A stretch of DNA of 5,726 nt from Acidobacteriaceae bacterium (GTDB lineage Bacteria; Acidobacteriota; Terriglobia; Terriglobales; SbA1): NCBI GenBank assembly GCA_003156615.1, contig PMHI01000133.1:21240-26965 (forward strand), in the 5' to 3' direction. The notes below the pieces were generated by a model. It worked only from the letters and a program-made list of their open reading frames with translations, ran no database searches and was not told the origin of the DNA. Both the position numbers and the translations under genes were made by a program. Positions 4,484 through 5,726 of the stretch are shown piece after piece; within the stretch, counting starts at the first letter, position 1, and the number at the start of each line of letters is the position of its first letter.

Positions 4484-5726
4484 CACTGCTGTCCGGCTAA
4501 CGCGCTAGGTGAGGTGGGCAAGTGATGGATCGGTAAGGAGTTGAGGCTATTTTTGGCTTGCCGCGATTTGACGGCGGCGAGACAGGTTTGGGCAGTTCGG
4601 ACGGCGCACAATGGCTCATGAATCAAGGGCGCGCTGTCTTCTCGCAGTTAATCAGCTTCCTTCCCGATCGAGAGTTTCGCCGTTGCGTTGAGCGCTATCA
4701 AGGCGACAGCCGGCTGCGCGGGTTTTCCTGCTGGGATCAGTATCTGTCCATGGCTTTCGCACAACTCACCTATCGAGAAAGTCTTCGCGACATCGAGGCG
4801 TGTCTGCATTCGGTCGAAGGCAAGCTGTACCATCTGGGATTCCGCGGCAAGGTGGCGCGTTCGACGCTGGCCGACGCGAACGAGTCGCATGATTGGAGGA
4901 TCTTTGCGGATTTCGCGCAGGTATTGATTCGCATTGCCCGGCCACTGTACGCGCACGACGAAATTGGTGTCGATCTCGATCAAAGTCTGTACGCTCTGGA
5001 TTCGACGACCATCGATCTGTGTCTATCGCTATTCCCGTGGGCGAAGTTTCGTCAGCGCAAGGCCGCCGTCAAGATGCATACTCTGCTGGACCTGCACGGC
5101 AACATCCCTACGTTCATCCGCGTCACCAGTGGTGATGTGCACGATGTGAATATCCTGGACGAGATCATGCCAGAGGCGGGCGCCTTCTACGTCATGGACC
5201 GAGGCTACATCGATTTTCAGAGACTCTTCGTCTTTACCCTCAGCTCCGCTTTCTTCGTTGTCCGTACCAAGTCGAATGTGCTGATCCAGAGACGTTACTC
5301 GCATCCTGTAGACAAGACGACGGGCGTACGCTCAGATCAGACTGTAATTCTGACGTCGTTCGAATCGGCGTCAGCGTATCCGGATGCACTGCGGCGCGTC
5401 CATTTTCTCGATAAGGAAACCCATAAGCGACTGAAATTCCTGACTAACAATTTTGTGCTTCCCGCATTTACCATCGCGCAAATCTACAAGTGCCGCTGGC
5501 AAGTCGAATTGTTTTTCAAGTGGATCAAGCAGCATCTACGCATTAAGGCCTTCTACGGCACCAGCGAGAATGCGGTGAAGACACAGATCTGGATCGCGGT
5601 GTCAATTTATGTGCTGGTTGCGATCGTACGGAAGCGGCTGGGCCTAGCGGCCAGCCTTTACCAAACGCTACAAATTCTGAGCGTCACACTTTTCGAGAAA
5701 ACGCCCATTTTGTGCGCTCTTCAGGC
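4484..5726 (+). mobile_element. IS4-family insertion sequence, left end to window edge (partial)
   Basis: The element is defined by the IS4-type transposase gene starting at 4618. I place the left end near 4484, at CACTGCTGTCCGGCTAA, because the truncated minus-strand frame stops making sense there and about 130 nt of non-coding sequence follows before the transposase, a usual arrangement. The right end, the matching terminal inverted repeat and any target duplication lie outside the window, so the exact left boundary is an inference and may be off by several bases. It appears to have landed in already decaying DNA next to the integrase remnant. Confidence 0.7.
4618..5726 (+). CDS. IS4-family DDE transposase (C-terminal end outside window)
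   Basis: The open frame runs from ATG 4618 to the window edge, 369 codons without a stop, and encodes a nearly complete IS4-family transposase; the family here is usually about 380-390 residues. The N-terminal region (about 1-100) has the DUF4372-like pattern FSCWDQYLSMAFAQLTYRESLRDIE and RSTLADAN. The DDE catalytic core follows: D128 in ALDSTTID, D194 in YVMDRGYID, and E297 in the signature Y-K-C-R-W-Q-V-E-L-F-F-K-W-I-K, an exact match to the IS4 Y-(2)-R-(3)-E-(6)-K rule. The enzyme cuts and joins the IS ends in DNA. The start is chosen because MNQGRAVFSQL matches the family beginning; the Shine-Dalgarno is poor, as often seen in transposase genes. No frameshift or in-frame stop is seen, so it may be functional. 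Frames on the opposite strand here are shadows. Confidence 0.95.
   Translation, partial: MNQGRAVFSQLISFLPDREFRRCVERYQGDSRLRGFSCWDQYLSMAFAQLTYRESLRDIEACLHSVEGKLYHLGFRGKVARSTLADANESHDWRIFADFAQVLIRIARPLYAHDEIGVDLDQSLYALDSTTIDLCLSLFPWAKFRQRKAAVKMHTLLDLHGNIPTFIRVTSGDVHDVNILDEIMPEAGAFYVMDRGYIDFQRLFVFTLSSAFFVVRTKSNVLIQRRYSHPVDKTTGVRSDQTVILTSFESASAYPDALRRVHFLDKETHKRLKFLTNNFVLPAFTIAQIYKCRWQVELFFKWIKQHLRIKAFYGTSENAVKTQIWIAVSIYVLVAIVRKRLGLAASLYQTLQILSVTLFEKTPILCALQ

Noticed and set aside
1..5726. CRISPR array or tandem repeats.
   Set aside because: No regularly spaced repeats were seen anywhere in the window.

Overview
This is a moderately GC-rich bacterial chromosomal segment. The coding style (PhzF-like protein, haloperoxidase-like hydrolase, 1-Cys peroxiredoxin) and the wording of the broken integrase C-terminus remind me most of soil Acidobacteriota. 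That is an impression from sequence style, not a database result. The window contains a selenocysteine tRNA, so the organism very probably makes, or recently made, selenoproteins.

Layout. Positions 1-2343 hold three genes on the minus strand. Read in transcription order, these are an alpha/beta hydrolase of the non-heme haloperoxidase/esterase type (2343-1462), a PhzF-family isomerase (1366-458), and the N-terminal part of a CheY-like receiver protein (225 to the window edge). The hydrolase and phzF-like genes are 95 nt apart with a perfect 8-bp hairpin between them. They could be co-transcribed.

Positions 2344-2783 hold no protein gene. They carry a near-consensus sigma70 promoter (2546-2574) followed by a strong intrinsic terminator (2666-2698), which together define an RNA of about 118 nt. 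Its helices are mutually exclusive (closing stem, antiterminator, terminator), as in a riboswitch or attenuator. It lies just ahead of a 1-Cys peroxiredoxin gene (2784-3473), so it could be a leader controlling that gene or a separate small RNA.

Positions 3500-3597 hold a well-formed tRNA-Sec (anticodon TCA, 6-bp D stem, long variable arm, encoded CCA), starting 26 nt after the peroxiredoxin stop. Everything to the right looks like decayed accessory DNA. There is a C-terminal tyrosine integrase remnant (3634 to about 3975) with a frameshift that removes the catalytic arginine of its HxxR box. Next is a start-less gene fragment with an acidic tract (4077-4469), then an IS4-family insertion sequence whose DDE transposase (4618 onward) runs off the window. 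The likely history is an element that integrated at the tRNA-Sec gene, decayed, and was then hit by an IS.

The most interesting items are the structured leader before the peroxiredoxin and the tRNA-Sec used as an apparent integration hotspot.
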